The translations under genes were made by a program, and so were the position numbers. Below the pieces are notes generated by a model, which saw only the letters and a list, made by a program, of their open reading frames with translations, was not told where the DNA came from and did no database searches. Of a DNA stretch of 64,000 nucleotides, positions 39,824 through 49,711 are shown piece after piece. Origin of the DNA: Sanguinoderma infundibulare (Eukaryota; Basidiomycota; Agaricomycetes; Polyporales; Polyporaceae); the NCBI GenBank assembly GCA_032821775.1, contig JAVLRN010000007.1, positions 434,001-498,000 of the forward strand, given 5' to 3'. The number at the start of each line of letters is the position of its first letter. Within the stretch, counting starts at the first letter, position 1.

Positions 39824-41895
39824 CTACACGGACTCAACGATACACTCGACAACTGCGCACCGTCTCTCCTCCATCACAACTTTGATTGCCTCTTCAAAGA
39901 CGCCCCTAACCTCATCAGCACGCTCGACCTTCCGAGCCCACGCGCCTCCCGAAGCAGCTGCGATGCCGCCGAAATCCGCGCTATGCTCTTCCCCGAAACC
40001 GATACCGATCCTCTCGCCCGACGCCTGGGATTTCGCTCTCTGCGGCGCGGTAAAGTCAGCACCAGAATCGTTGAAGAGATACAGATAAGAGAAAAGACAC
40101 ATACAGCCCCAGCCCAGTCACGGTTGTTCAGCACGACCGTCAAGAACGGCGTCCCGTACCGCCTCGCGATCCAGTACGTCGCCGTCGGGACCCCCAAGAA
40201 GAAGCTCCCTTCGCCCGTGATGGACACGAGGAGCTCGACGTCCTTGCCTGCGACCTTTGCGCCGATCGACGCGCCGATGCTCGCCCCGAGCACCCAGCCT
40301 TGGCCCGTGCCCCCAGACATGAACATGCTCCCGGGTTGCTCGGGGGCGATGTGGTTCCAGACGAGGGGAGAGAAAGACGAGGCTTCGTTGAGCCAGATGA
40401 CCTTCGCGCCATGGCTGGGAGTCGCAGCATTCGCGGAGTCGCGGAGGGCCCCGAGGATGGACGGCACGCTGAGCGCATGGCCGTCGTGTGCGAGACGCGC
40501 CTCGGCCGCTGAGAGCGCCGCAAGCTTTTCTTGGCGGACGGCATCAAGGCGCACCCGGCGAGCTTGCAACCTTGTTTCGACGGAGTTAGACGTGAGCGAT
40601 GCGCGTGCGTCCGGCGTCTCGAGCGCGTCGAGCAGTTGGGCGAGAGCAAACTCGGCGTCGGCGGTGCAGAGCATCTCCGCGCCGACGTGGGACCAATGGA
40701 CGGTGCGCTTGAGGGCATCGGTGTCCACAACGAAAATCCTCGCGTCCTTGCGCAGCTCGTCCTTGGCGGAATCCGCCCACGGGCAGTCGACGTCAAGCAG
40801 GAGCACGACGTCGACCTGCTCGAGGTGAGGGACCTGGCCGGTGAAAACGTAGCCGAGGTGGTACGGATGGTTGGCTGGGATGGAGACGGCCGAAGGCACG
40901 ACGGAGAGCACTCCGATGGCGAGCGTGCTGGAGAGCTGAGAAAGGAGAGGGGCGGTGGCCGGATTCCGGCCCGCGTTGGTGGTGATGATGAGGGGGAACT
41001 CGGCGGCGAGAAGGGCGGAGGTAATCGAATGGACGGCTGAACAGCTGCTTGATTAGGAACGATAGGGTGCAATGGGCTTCTGTGGGCCACTTACCATGAG
41101 GCGAAAGGGCTGGCATAGTGATGGGAGGCCAGAAAGTGGGAGGCACGGTGGTTGCCATAGTCGCTTCGTTGACATCCTCCTCTGTGGCTTCCCTACGCGC
41201 CCACAAATACACCGGACCCTTCGGTTGACTGGTTGCGCTGGCAAGAACACGTCATGACGATGTCCAGGTTAGATGCAAGTCGAAAGAACACACATCTGTA
41301 AGGCGCGCATGATCTGCTTCGATGCGGTTTTGCCGCTCTGTAGCTGCACAGTGTATCGCATGTACTGGCGAACGATAGCAGGCTGGTCGTGAGTGTCTGT
41401 CGTGGGATAAGCAACGATCATCGGTCTCGCATCGCCAAGGCGCATATACGCACCTTGAAGCCACATGATAAACTCATTCCTCGTGCCTTTGAGCTCCCCA
41501 TTGACTGAGAACGGGGAGGCTCCTGCGAAAATCAGGACAGGAACCTCGCCTCTGTCTGCGTTGTGGACAGCACTAGCCAAGCACTGCATACTCATTCGAT
41601 TTCATTTTCCTGTAGTCACAATGCCGTGAACAGTGCTTACCTGTGTACCTACGTCGACGTGGACGATGACCACCGCAGGCTTTCCTGTCACTTGCGCATA
41701 GCCATGGGCGGCGCTCAGGGCGACGGACTCGCTGGGGCAGGTGACGATCTCGATGAGGGTCTTGCCGTCGTTCTCGAGTTGCTGTCTCCGCAGGTCCTCG
41801 AGGAATGCGGGGTGATCGCTGCCCCAGTTGACGAAGGCGTGGGTGATGCCTGCGTCGGCGAGGGTTTTGAAAAATACGGAGGCAGTAGTGTACAT
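39824..41895 (-). CDS. ThDP-dependent enzyme (decarboxylase/acetolactate synthase-like), paralogue 1
   Basis: Six exons (41641-41895, 41454-41583, 41294-41396, 41095-41237, 40105-41036, 39824-40039) give 592 residues, near the usual size of benzoylformate decarboxylase and acetolactate synthase-type enzymes. The activating Glu lies in CPSESVALSAAHGYAQVTG. The cofactor motif reads GEGSFFLG...VVLNN, with the 26-residue gap expected between GDG and NN, but the metal-binding Asp is Glu. Downstream come NNRDWAG and an SGGAWARKV end. It is a close paralogue of the gene at 47587, with the same exon plan except one lost intron near the end. Substrate is unknown. It is tail-to-tail with MFS copy B. 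The D-to-E change may lower or alter activity. Confidence 0.85.
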
Positions 41896-42961
41896 ATTTG
41901 CGAACAGACACCGGGTGGGGAGGGACTTAAGGTGTCTCACTATTGCTGCCGAGCTGCGTGGAAGGACAAGAGGGCGACCGGCGTGCAGAGGAAAGGAACT
42001 TCAAGCGGCGGTAACGAGACATCGCATGCACATGACATCATACATTAGTGGCTAGACGCACGCCGGGACGTGGCCGGGCTCCCCAGCCTTTCACCACGTC
42101 CACCACCATTCGTACTTGCTGTCTCTCAATAGAGACCGGTTCAGCGTACGTCTCGGGCGTGTGTGAATTGGGCGACCCTCAAGCTATTCCAAGACACCTG
42201 AGACAGCCACGTTGGATACCAAGGTCGTACAGTCAGCGGCGTCGACGATGAATGTGCATGGGATCTGAAAATGGGTAATCAGAGACTCAGACGTCCGGAA
42301 CTCGCCTGCGACCGTGAACTCACCTGCAACTTTCGGACCTGGGCAACATCTCCCCCCTGTCAGATGACGGCCTCCTGGACAAGTTTCATGCTTTTGCGGA
42401 CATAACTAGAGTGCTTCTAGCGACTGACGGGAAGGAAGAAGACAGGGGCGTGGGTGCGTTAGGACCTATTAGGGCTCCAGACGCCATTAACGAGGGGGAC
42501 TTACTTGAGGATATTACGATGGAGTTTATGCAGCCACCCTCAATCATCGTCCTGCAGGATCGTTCATCCAACAGTCAGTTTCCTGAACGGAGAGCCTGTT
42601 TGGGACTCACCATCGCATGCGACATCGAGACCAATTAATGTTGTCAGTGGGGTCACCTGGCGAGGGGCACGCGAACGCCTTCCTCGGAGCTGGCGTCGTC
42701 CACGACAAACTGCATCATAGATGAGAGAGATGCGTTCGCCATCGTTACCATAGCATATAGTGGGAGTTGGCTTATGATCAACGTCGGTGATGATGAACGG
42801 AGGAAGGAAGACGTTGAGAGCGAAGCGCCGGCTTCTTCGTTATCCGCGACGTTCACCACCTCTCCGCCACATTCACTTCCCTCTTCCCCCCTGACACATA
42901 CGCCCTGTAGGTTCGCCATTCTTGCTCCTGTACGCCCTGTCGCTTCCGGAACGGAGGAGAG
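41896..42961. other. Intergenic, no gene seen
   Basis: Shared 5' region between the ThDP gene (minus) and the E2 gene (plus), which are divergent. Short frames near 42411-42640 have no support. Confidence 0.5.
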
Positions 42962-43810
42962 ATGGACGCACGACTTCGCCGAGTCAACAAGGAGATCGCA
43001 GGTGCGTTTGCCGATGAATCGGACGGACGGGAGCTCTCACACACGACCATGGGCTTGGCCAGACTGCAAGAACGACAAGCAGTCAAGGGTCACGATAGAT
43101 CTCGTCGACGAAAGCCCATTCCACCTCATCGGTTCCTTCGATGGTCCGGAGGGTACACCCTATGAGGGCGGCCGCTTCCAAGTCGTGCGTATCTCCTCCT
43201 TGTGTCCTCAACCGTCGTTGCCGAATGGCGCCACCTTGTACAGGACATCGCCATCCCCGATAACTACCCGTTCCAGCCTGTCAAAATGAAGTTCATCACC
43301 AAGGTTTACCACCCTAATGTCTCCTCAGCCTCGGGCGCCATCTGTCTCGACATCCTCAAGGACGCTTGGTCACCAGTTCTCACCCTCAAGTCGACCCTCA
43401 TCTCCCTTCAATCGCTCCTTTGCTCGCCAGAGCCGAGAGACCCACAAGACGCCGAGGTGGCGAAACACTACATGACGAGCAAGAGTAGTTTCGAGGACAC
43501 CGCGCGTTATTGGACTATGATCTATGCGGGAGGGCCAGGGAAGGAGGGAGTAGTGAACGGTGCCGAGGATGGACCACGGGACGATATTGCGATGGCAGGT
43601 TTGGATAGGGCACATGTGGCGCAGTTCGAGGGACTAGGGTTCGACAGGCCAAAGGTGGTGAGTACTGTACACCATGTTTCGACTGGCTCAACCTCACGAG
43701 ATATATTTGCGTACGTCTCGCAGATCGACGTCCTGAGAAGATTGAACTACCGTGGGGCGAACGTTGTGAATATTAATGACGACCGGGTAGTGGAGGAACT
43801 CCTGAAATGA
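42962..43810 (+). CDS. UBC1: Ubiquitin-conjugating enzyme E2 with C-terminal UBA (Ubc1/UBE2K type)
   Basis: Four exons (42962-43001, 43063-43184, 43244-43657, 43724-43810) give 220 residues. The UBC fold blocks are all present: LVDES near 25, GPEGTPYEGGRFQV, IPDNYPFQPVKMKFITKVYHPN (HPN motif) and GAICLDILKDAWSP with the active-site Cys. They are followed by SLQSLLCSPEPRDPQDAEVA. The C-terminal 45 residues (FEGLGFDRPKVIDVLRRLNY...VVEELLK) form a UBA. This layout is that of yeast Ubc1 and human UBE2K, which extend K48-linked ubiquitin chains; the UBA binds ubiquitin. A single housekeeping gene with short introns. Confidence 0.95.
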
Positions 43811-44084
43811 ACGATGTATTACTAGTGTGCGTCTTCTAACTTTGTAGACTGCTCGCCCTTCATTGGTTGTCCACTGTACATTGAACTTTTGACTTTCGAC
43901 ATCTTCATCCCACGCCTCGCTATTGAACTGTCGACGGGTTGTATCAACTCCCAGCCACTACACCTGAAAATATATGCTGCGATAACATCGCTTCAGGATC
44001 GTCTGGAATCGATGTGCTTTATCAGGCGCTCTGGATATCAGAAGCAACATCAAAATCAGCGTCCTTGACTCACTCCCAACGACG

Positions 44085-44637
44085 ATGAACACCGAATCCA
44101 CCACCCCCCAACTCAGTACGTTCCGCTACCATGTTCTCCCCCCACCATGTTGCTCATTGGGCTTCTTCAGTTATCCGCCGGATATCCGCCGAAGAGACAC
44201 TGCCGCTGCGGCACTCCGTCCTGTGGCCGGATCACCCAATCTCACACCCACTCGTCCGCCTCAAAGAAGACGGGGACGGAGACCACTACGGCGCCTTCCT
44301 TGACGGCGTCGTTGAGCCGGTCGCAGTCATTTCCGTCTTCGACGAACGGCTTCCGGACGCCGAAGCCGTCGTGCCATCTCACCGGTTCCGAAAGCTCGCC
44401 TGCGATCCTGCCCATCAAGGCAAGGGCATCGGCACGAAATTGCTTCAGCACGTCTTCCGCGACGTCTTGGCGAAGACACCATCCACGATCATCTGGTGCG
44501 ATGCTCGAGTCAGTGCTGCGGGGTGGTACGAGCGGGATGATATAGGCATGGCGCGGTTCGGGGAGACATTTATCAAGAGCGGCGTCGACTACGTTCGGAT
44601 GAAGAGGATACTTACGCGGGATCTTACACCTCAGTAG
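44085..44637 (+). CDS. GNAT-family N-acetyltransferase
   Basis: Two exons (44085-44115, 44171-44637) give 165 residues. The acetyl-CoA pyrophosphate loop is FRKLACDPAHQGKGIGTKLL (Q/R-x-x-G-x-G/A pattern, near residue 90). Before it are RISAEETLPLRHSVLWPDHP and the VISVF strand; after it IWCDAR and AGWYER. This matches small fungal GNAT proteins of unknown acceptor. The start at 44085 is preferred because its 55-nt intron restores a conserved I-R-R-I-S entry; an internal ATG at 44131 lies within that intron. Confidence 0.88.
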
Positions 44638-45135
44638 TGTGCCGTCTCCCCTCTTTCTGCATATGTTATGCGATTCGATGAACACAATCCCTTTGCGAGC
44701 TAGGCCGATATATACGGACCCTTGCGCGCTTCCGTCGTACGGTACATATGTCACTTAAAGTGGTCTGCAGCATGGCCTACCAGGCGCCGATGATGGACAT
44801 GCGGACGAGCGGCCGGAGAAATTTGCATCGTGGCATGTCTCCGTCATGCTTCCGTCTTCCTCTTCTAAGTTGACTACGACGCAGGTGTGCAACTCACGGA
44901 GACGAAGGTATGTGCATGTGTACGTCCCCCATGTGCCGTGCCGGTAACTGGGTAACGCTCAGCTGAATTCTAGATATCTGGACTTCCCTCCGGCTGGAAT
45001 TAAGGCCGCGCCTCGTGGTCGCCTGCTGGAGGATTCCTCCACTCTTCCTCACTCTCTGTCAACTCTCGAGACTTAAACCAAGCTCGGATCCAACCCAGGC
45101 TTCCCGCTTAACTTATCCCAGATCTAGACTAACGT
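44638..45135. other. Intergenic / promoter of the GH12 gene
   Basis: No gene. Contains 3' flank of the acetyltransferase and about 380 bp upstream of the secreted glycosidase. No clear regulatory motif was singled out. Confidence 0.45.
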
Positions 45136-46457
45136 ATGCGCCTCCAACATCCGCTTGAGCTGATTGCTGTGCTCCTGCTCTTTCTCGAAGGTTTCCCGAT
45201 CCGTAGCGCCTCCGCGCAGACGACGCTTCAAGGGAACGCCTGCACAACGGGCGGTGCGTACACGCTTTGCCAGAACCTGTGGGGTGCAGGTGAGTACCCG
45301 TGCATTTTGTGGCCGAACGACTGAAGCTCACGACGGACCGGTTCGAAAGACACGGGAACTGGATCGCAGACGACCACCTTCAACTCCGCGAATGGCAACT
45401 CCATATCGTGGAGCACGAATTATACCTGGGCGAACAGCCCGAATAACGTCAAGAGCTGTGAGTCGTCTTCTCACATGGAATCCGCCACATTGGTGACGTG
45501 CCCAAGACCCCAATGTGTACCACAACACGGCCAAGGGTATGCAGCTGCAAGAGATAGTCTCCGCGCCGACGAGTTGGCAGTGGTCCTACCAGTCCGCTTC
45601 CGACGACCTGCGCGCGGACGTTTCGTACGACATTTGGACCGGAGCAGCTCAGTCGGGCGACGTCGCCTCGTCCGCCTCTTCGTACGAGATGTGAGCATCC
45701 GTGAAGCTCTTGCCCCTTGATGCTGAACCTCATCGTAGACAGCATGATATGGCTTTCTTCGCGCGGCGGGTAGGTTTGGAAGTCGTTTCTTGTCATTCGG
45801 ATGCTCACGTACCCTGCACGTAGGGTCGGCGGTATTGGTAACGTCGTCGCTCAGAACATCCAAGTCGGCGGGTACACTTGGAATCTGAAGCAAGGCCCGA
45901 ACTCGAACTGGGACGTGTTCTCGTTCATCACCGCCGAAGGCGATATCACCGACTTCGACGCCGACCTGAACGACTTCTTCCGTAGGTCCCACCGACCTTG
46001 CATTCATTCATGCGCGTTGCTTACGAGCAAACAATGTTCAGAATATTTGGTCGACAACCAAGGAGTCGCGAAGACGCAGTACCTCCAAGCCATACAGGCA
46101 GGAACCGAGCCCTTCACCGGCAGCGCCGATCTCGTCATTTCCGACTTTAGCGTCGACGTCTTCACTACTGACGACGCCAATGTCACGACCTCTTCGTCCT
46201 CATCGTCGAACACGTCTGCCCCCGTGTCGCCCACGTCCAACGCATCAAGCCAGACCTCCCCGACCGCTAGCGCAACCTCCCATGATTCAGTTGCTTCTAC
46301 CCGTGCTGCGAGTACTAGCGTCGCTCCGGCGTCCCAGACCGGTGAAACAGGGTCGGTCTCTAGTCCGGGTCCCGCGCCCGGAGGGTGTCATTTGCAGCTT
46401 CCGAGCTCGGTCACACCGCGCAGGAGAGGCTTATTCCGGCGGGTCTTTAGCCGATAA
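45136..46457 (+). CDS. GH12 endoglucanase / xyloglucanase, secreted
   Basis: Six exons (45136-45289, 45350-45457, 45507-45690, 45743-45769, 45824-45981, 46042-46457) give 348 residues. A signal peptide (MRLQHPLELIAVLLLFLEGF, cut near ASAQ) leads into a GH12 beta-jelly-roll. It shows YTLCQNLWGAG, GNSISWSTNYTW, NNVKSY and LRADVSYDIW. The nucleophile Glu is in YEIMIW and the acid/base Glu in AGTEPFTGSA. These retaining enzymes cleave beta-1,4-glucan or xyloglucan in plant cell walls. After residue about 260 comes a Ser/Thr-rich tail, probably O-glycosylated, that ends in a basic RRRGLFRRVFSR instead of a CBM or GPI signal. The tiny 27-nt exon is needed to complete the active-site strand. Confidence 0.92.
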
Positions 46458-46501
46458 ACTCGACATAGATATGAGTATATCTATTTGGAGCGGAAGCAGC
46501 G

Positions 46502-47090
46502 CTATCCGTCCCATTTCAGCTGTGGGTTGTTGTACAGCCGTTGTAATATTGCTATTGTCGGTATCGGGATGGAGATGGGGCGAGGCCGCGATGCAGCGTC
46601 ATTGACAGGGTACTCGGACGCGGACCCCTCGATACACTCACCCGGTCCGGTGTCCGGAAGGTCGATCACCCCGTCGGCCAGCACGTACTGCATGTCGTCC
46701 GACCACTCGTCCTCGCGCACTTCGTAGAGAATCTTGAGGGACGCGTCGAGCCCACACTTGCGGAGGACCTCGAGCGTCACACCGTCCGAGCCCCTTGAGG
46801 CGCGGCTCCAGGTCCTTGAGCGCCTGCTTCGCAGCGTCGTCTGATGAGTGGGAGGCCACGAGCGGGCACCGGTGGGTGAGGCCGAACATGAGGTTTCCTC
46901 CCTGGCGTATGAACGAAGCGTCGTTGAGGAGGGCTCGCAATGCGGCCTTGAAGGACTGCTCGTTCCCCAAAATCTGGTTCGGGACCGGCTGCGCCGACTT
47001 TTTGGTTGCGTAGTAGAGGTTGTACGTGATCGTGACGCGGTACCCAGACGTGACGGGCATGAGCTCGTGCTCGGTGTCGCTGCTGACTGT
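46502..47090 (-). pseudogene. 2OG-Fe(II) oxygenase-like protein, truncated and frameshifted
   Basis: The minus strand reads SDTEHELMPVTSGYRVTITYNLYYATK...GGNLMFGLTHRCPLVASHSSDD..., then LEPRLKG, and after a one-base shift in a G run (near 46790) continues VTLEVLRKCGLDASLKILYEV...YVLADGVIDLPDTGPG. This resembles uncharacterised basidiomycete prolyl-4-hydroxylase-like 2OG oxygenases, whose TEHEVxPVTxGYRVT block carries part of the metal site. The N-terminal half and any start are missing; the first residue sits at an AG boundary. It is a decayed fragment. Family assignment is tentative. Confidence 0.55.
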
Positions 47091-47144
47091 ACGTGGAACT
47101 TGCAGACTTGAACGCGTGGGATCAGTCATCCCTATCTTGTCCAA

Positions 47145-47532
47145 GTTCGTGAAGAGGTAAAAATCATGCAGTCTCGTGTTGAAAGGCGGCCGACTTACTG
47201 CCTGAAAGTTTCCCAGGTATTAGCAAGCCACGAGAAGCTCCTTGCGGGTCGCCGAGGAAGACATCACCACATGACCTGTAATAGTCTTGAGGGTCGCCCG
47301 GTTCCACACGCCAGAGACGTACACTGAACCAGTGTCTATTCGAGAGTAGTGCAAGTACAACTTGGTGGTGGACGTGGTGAAAGGCTGAGGAGCCCGCCAC
47401 GTCCCAGCGCGCGTCTAATAACGCGTAGATACGTGTTGTCTGTAATCTAATCTATGACATCATGGATAAGCGCTCTTTTACATGACCTGCTAGTATACAG
47501 AGTCCCGTGATAGAGAGGGAAGCCGAACCTCA
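47145..47532. other. Intergenic, no gene seen
   Basis: Upstream DNA between the oxygenase fragment and the second ThDP gene (these are divergent). No supported frame. Confidence 0.45.
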
Positions 47533-47539
47533 TATATAA
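47533..47539 (+). promoter_or_regulatory. TATA box of the second ThDP gene
   Basis: TATATAA lies 48 bp before the ATG at 47587, a common distance for fungal genes with short leaders. Confidence 0.6.
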
Positions 47540-47586
47540 GGACACACACAGGTCGACACCTTCCACACCGCCGACCTCTTCCCAGA

Positions 47587-49711
47587 ATGTACACCACTGC
47601 TTCCATGATCTTCAAGACCCTCGCCGACGCAGGCATTACGCACGCGTTCGTCAACTGGGGCAACGATCACCCAGCGTTCTTGGAAGACCTCGAGCGGGAG
47701 CGGGTCGAGAATGGCAAGACTCCCATGGAGATCATCACTTGTCCCCACGAGATGGTTGCGCTGAGCGCAGCCCAGGGCTACGCACAAGTCACTGGCAGAC
47801 CAGCCGCCGTCATTGTTCATGTCGATGTCGGGACACAGGTGAGGTCTGCGCATTGTTCCCCGTGGAGATTCGCGTTCGCGAATAACGTTTCCCGTCAGGG
47901 CCTCGGGGGCGCCGTTCACAACGTCGATCGCGCGAACGCGCCTGTCCTCATTTTCGCCGGCGCAGCACCTCAGTCCTCCGACAGACGTCTCAAGGGCACC
48001 AAGAATGAATGGCCAATGTGGTACCAAGGTCCGCGCATTCAGTTGCGTTGTCAGCTGTCGTCTCACCGTCTATCGTACTAGATGTCCTGGATCAGCCGGC
48101 GATCGTTCGACAGTACATGCGATACACGGGACAGATCCAGAGCGGAAAGAACGCAAGAGAGATGGTCATGCGTGCATTGCAAATGTCTGTGCGGATATCT
48201 CGCGCGTCGAATGATACATGGACTTACCTCCAAACAGAGCGACGAGCCAGCCAAAGGGTCCGGTGTACCTTTGGGCACGTCGCGAGGCTTCCGAGGAAGA
48301 GGTTGACTCGTCGATATATAACGAGAAGCTAAACGTCGCAAAATGGCCGCCCGTAGAAGGCGGGGGACTCCCCAGTTCAGGTGACTGGAGATTCCGCCCA
48401 GTGACGGTCCCAACTGCTCACTGTATGCGGTAGCTTTGAACACAATCATCGATGCTCTCCTTGTCGCCCAATTCCCGCTCATCATCACCGCGAACGCGGG
48501 GCGGAATCCCAAGACAGTCCCCCTCCTCTCCGAACTTTCGTCTCTCCTCGCTATCGGCGTCTTCACGTCCTGCCAGATGTCGCTCAACATCCCTTGGACG
48601 CACGAGAACTACATCGGCTCCGCGTTCGGCGGCAAAAACGACCTCTTGAACCACGCTGATGTCTTGATCCTTCTCGAAGTCGACGTACCGTGGGTCGACA
48701 GCGTTGGAAACAAGCCGCGTGAAGATGCGCGTGTCTTCATCATCGACTCAGATCCTCTGAAGACGACATTCGGCTGGTCGCACGTCGATGCTGAGCTCCT
48801 CTGCAAGGCCGATCCTGAGACCGCTCTCCGGCAGCTCATTTCGGCGCTCGACGCTCCTGATGTCAAGGGCCTAGCCGCGGCCAACGTCACTTCCCGTCAG
48901 CCTCGTCTAAAGGAGCTTCGCTCGGCTTGGGTGGCGTCCCAGGAATCGGAGGCGGCCATCAAGTCTCTCGGAGACGACCATCCCACCGTCCCTTACGTCC
49001 TCACCACGCTTCGCAACGCCGTCGCCTCGCAGACGCCGAGCAAGGGCGAAAGGGTGGTTTGGTTGAACGAGGCAATCAGCAACTACGTGCCCGTGTGGAC
49101 GTACTTGCGTCCTGAGCAGCCCGGGAGCATGATCGGCTCCGGCGCGTCGAGCCTCGGGTATGGTCTCGGTGCGAGCATCGGAGCGTATCTTGGCGGGATT
49201 GTCGCAAACAAGGACTACGACTTGGTGGCGTACGTCGTGGGCGACGGGACGTACCTGTTCGGAATCCCCGGGAGCGCGTTCTGGATTGCGAGGCGCTACA
49301 ACACGGTAAGTTCGGTTATCGCCTCCCAGTTCTTGCGGAAGGTACTGAACAGTGGGCCGTTGCCATAGCCTTTCCTGACCGTGGTCCTCAACAACGGCGG
49401 ATGGAAGGTACGTGGTTCTACCTCAGGCTATGGCAACGCAAACCATACTGACGTCCGTGCAGTCGCCCAAACTGTCCATGTTGGGTGTCTATCCGAACGG
49501 ACTGGGAAGCGTCACCCCGGGCGCCCAGCTCACGGTGGGTTTCGGTCCCGACAGCCCCGACTTCTCCCAGATCGCCGTCGCGGCTGGCGGCGCGTGGGGC
49601 AAGCGCGTCACGAACGTGGACGATGTGCCGGGCGTACTGGCTGAGGCTATCAGAGTCGTGTTGGAGGAGAAGAGGTGCGCGGTCGTCGACGTCGTGCTGC
49701 AATCGATTTGA
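47587..49711 (+). CDS. ThDP-dependent enzyme (decarboxylase/acetolactate synthase-like), paralogue 2
   Basis: Seven exons (47587-47838, 47899-48028, 48082-48184, 48238-48380, 48434-49305, 49369-49407, 49463-49711) give 595 residues. The PYR domain has the activating Glu in CPHEMVALSAAQGYAQVTG. The central domain has PLIITANAGRNP and NADVLILLEVDVPWVDS-like blocks. The PP domain has a canonical cofactor motif GDGTYLFG...VVLNN with 26 residues between GDG and NN. Such enzymes bind ThDP and Mg2+ and act on 2-oxo acids (benzoylformate decarboxylase, acetolactate synthase and relatives); the true substrate cannot be read. Exons 2-4 have the same lengths (130, 103, 143) as in paralogue 1, so the two arose by duplication. 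Confidence 0.92.

Noticed and set aside
40140..41090. 316-codon minus frame overlapping the first ThDP gene
   Set aside because: Ser/Arg/Pro-rich shadow of the long ThDP exon 5.
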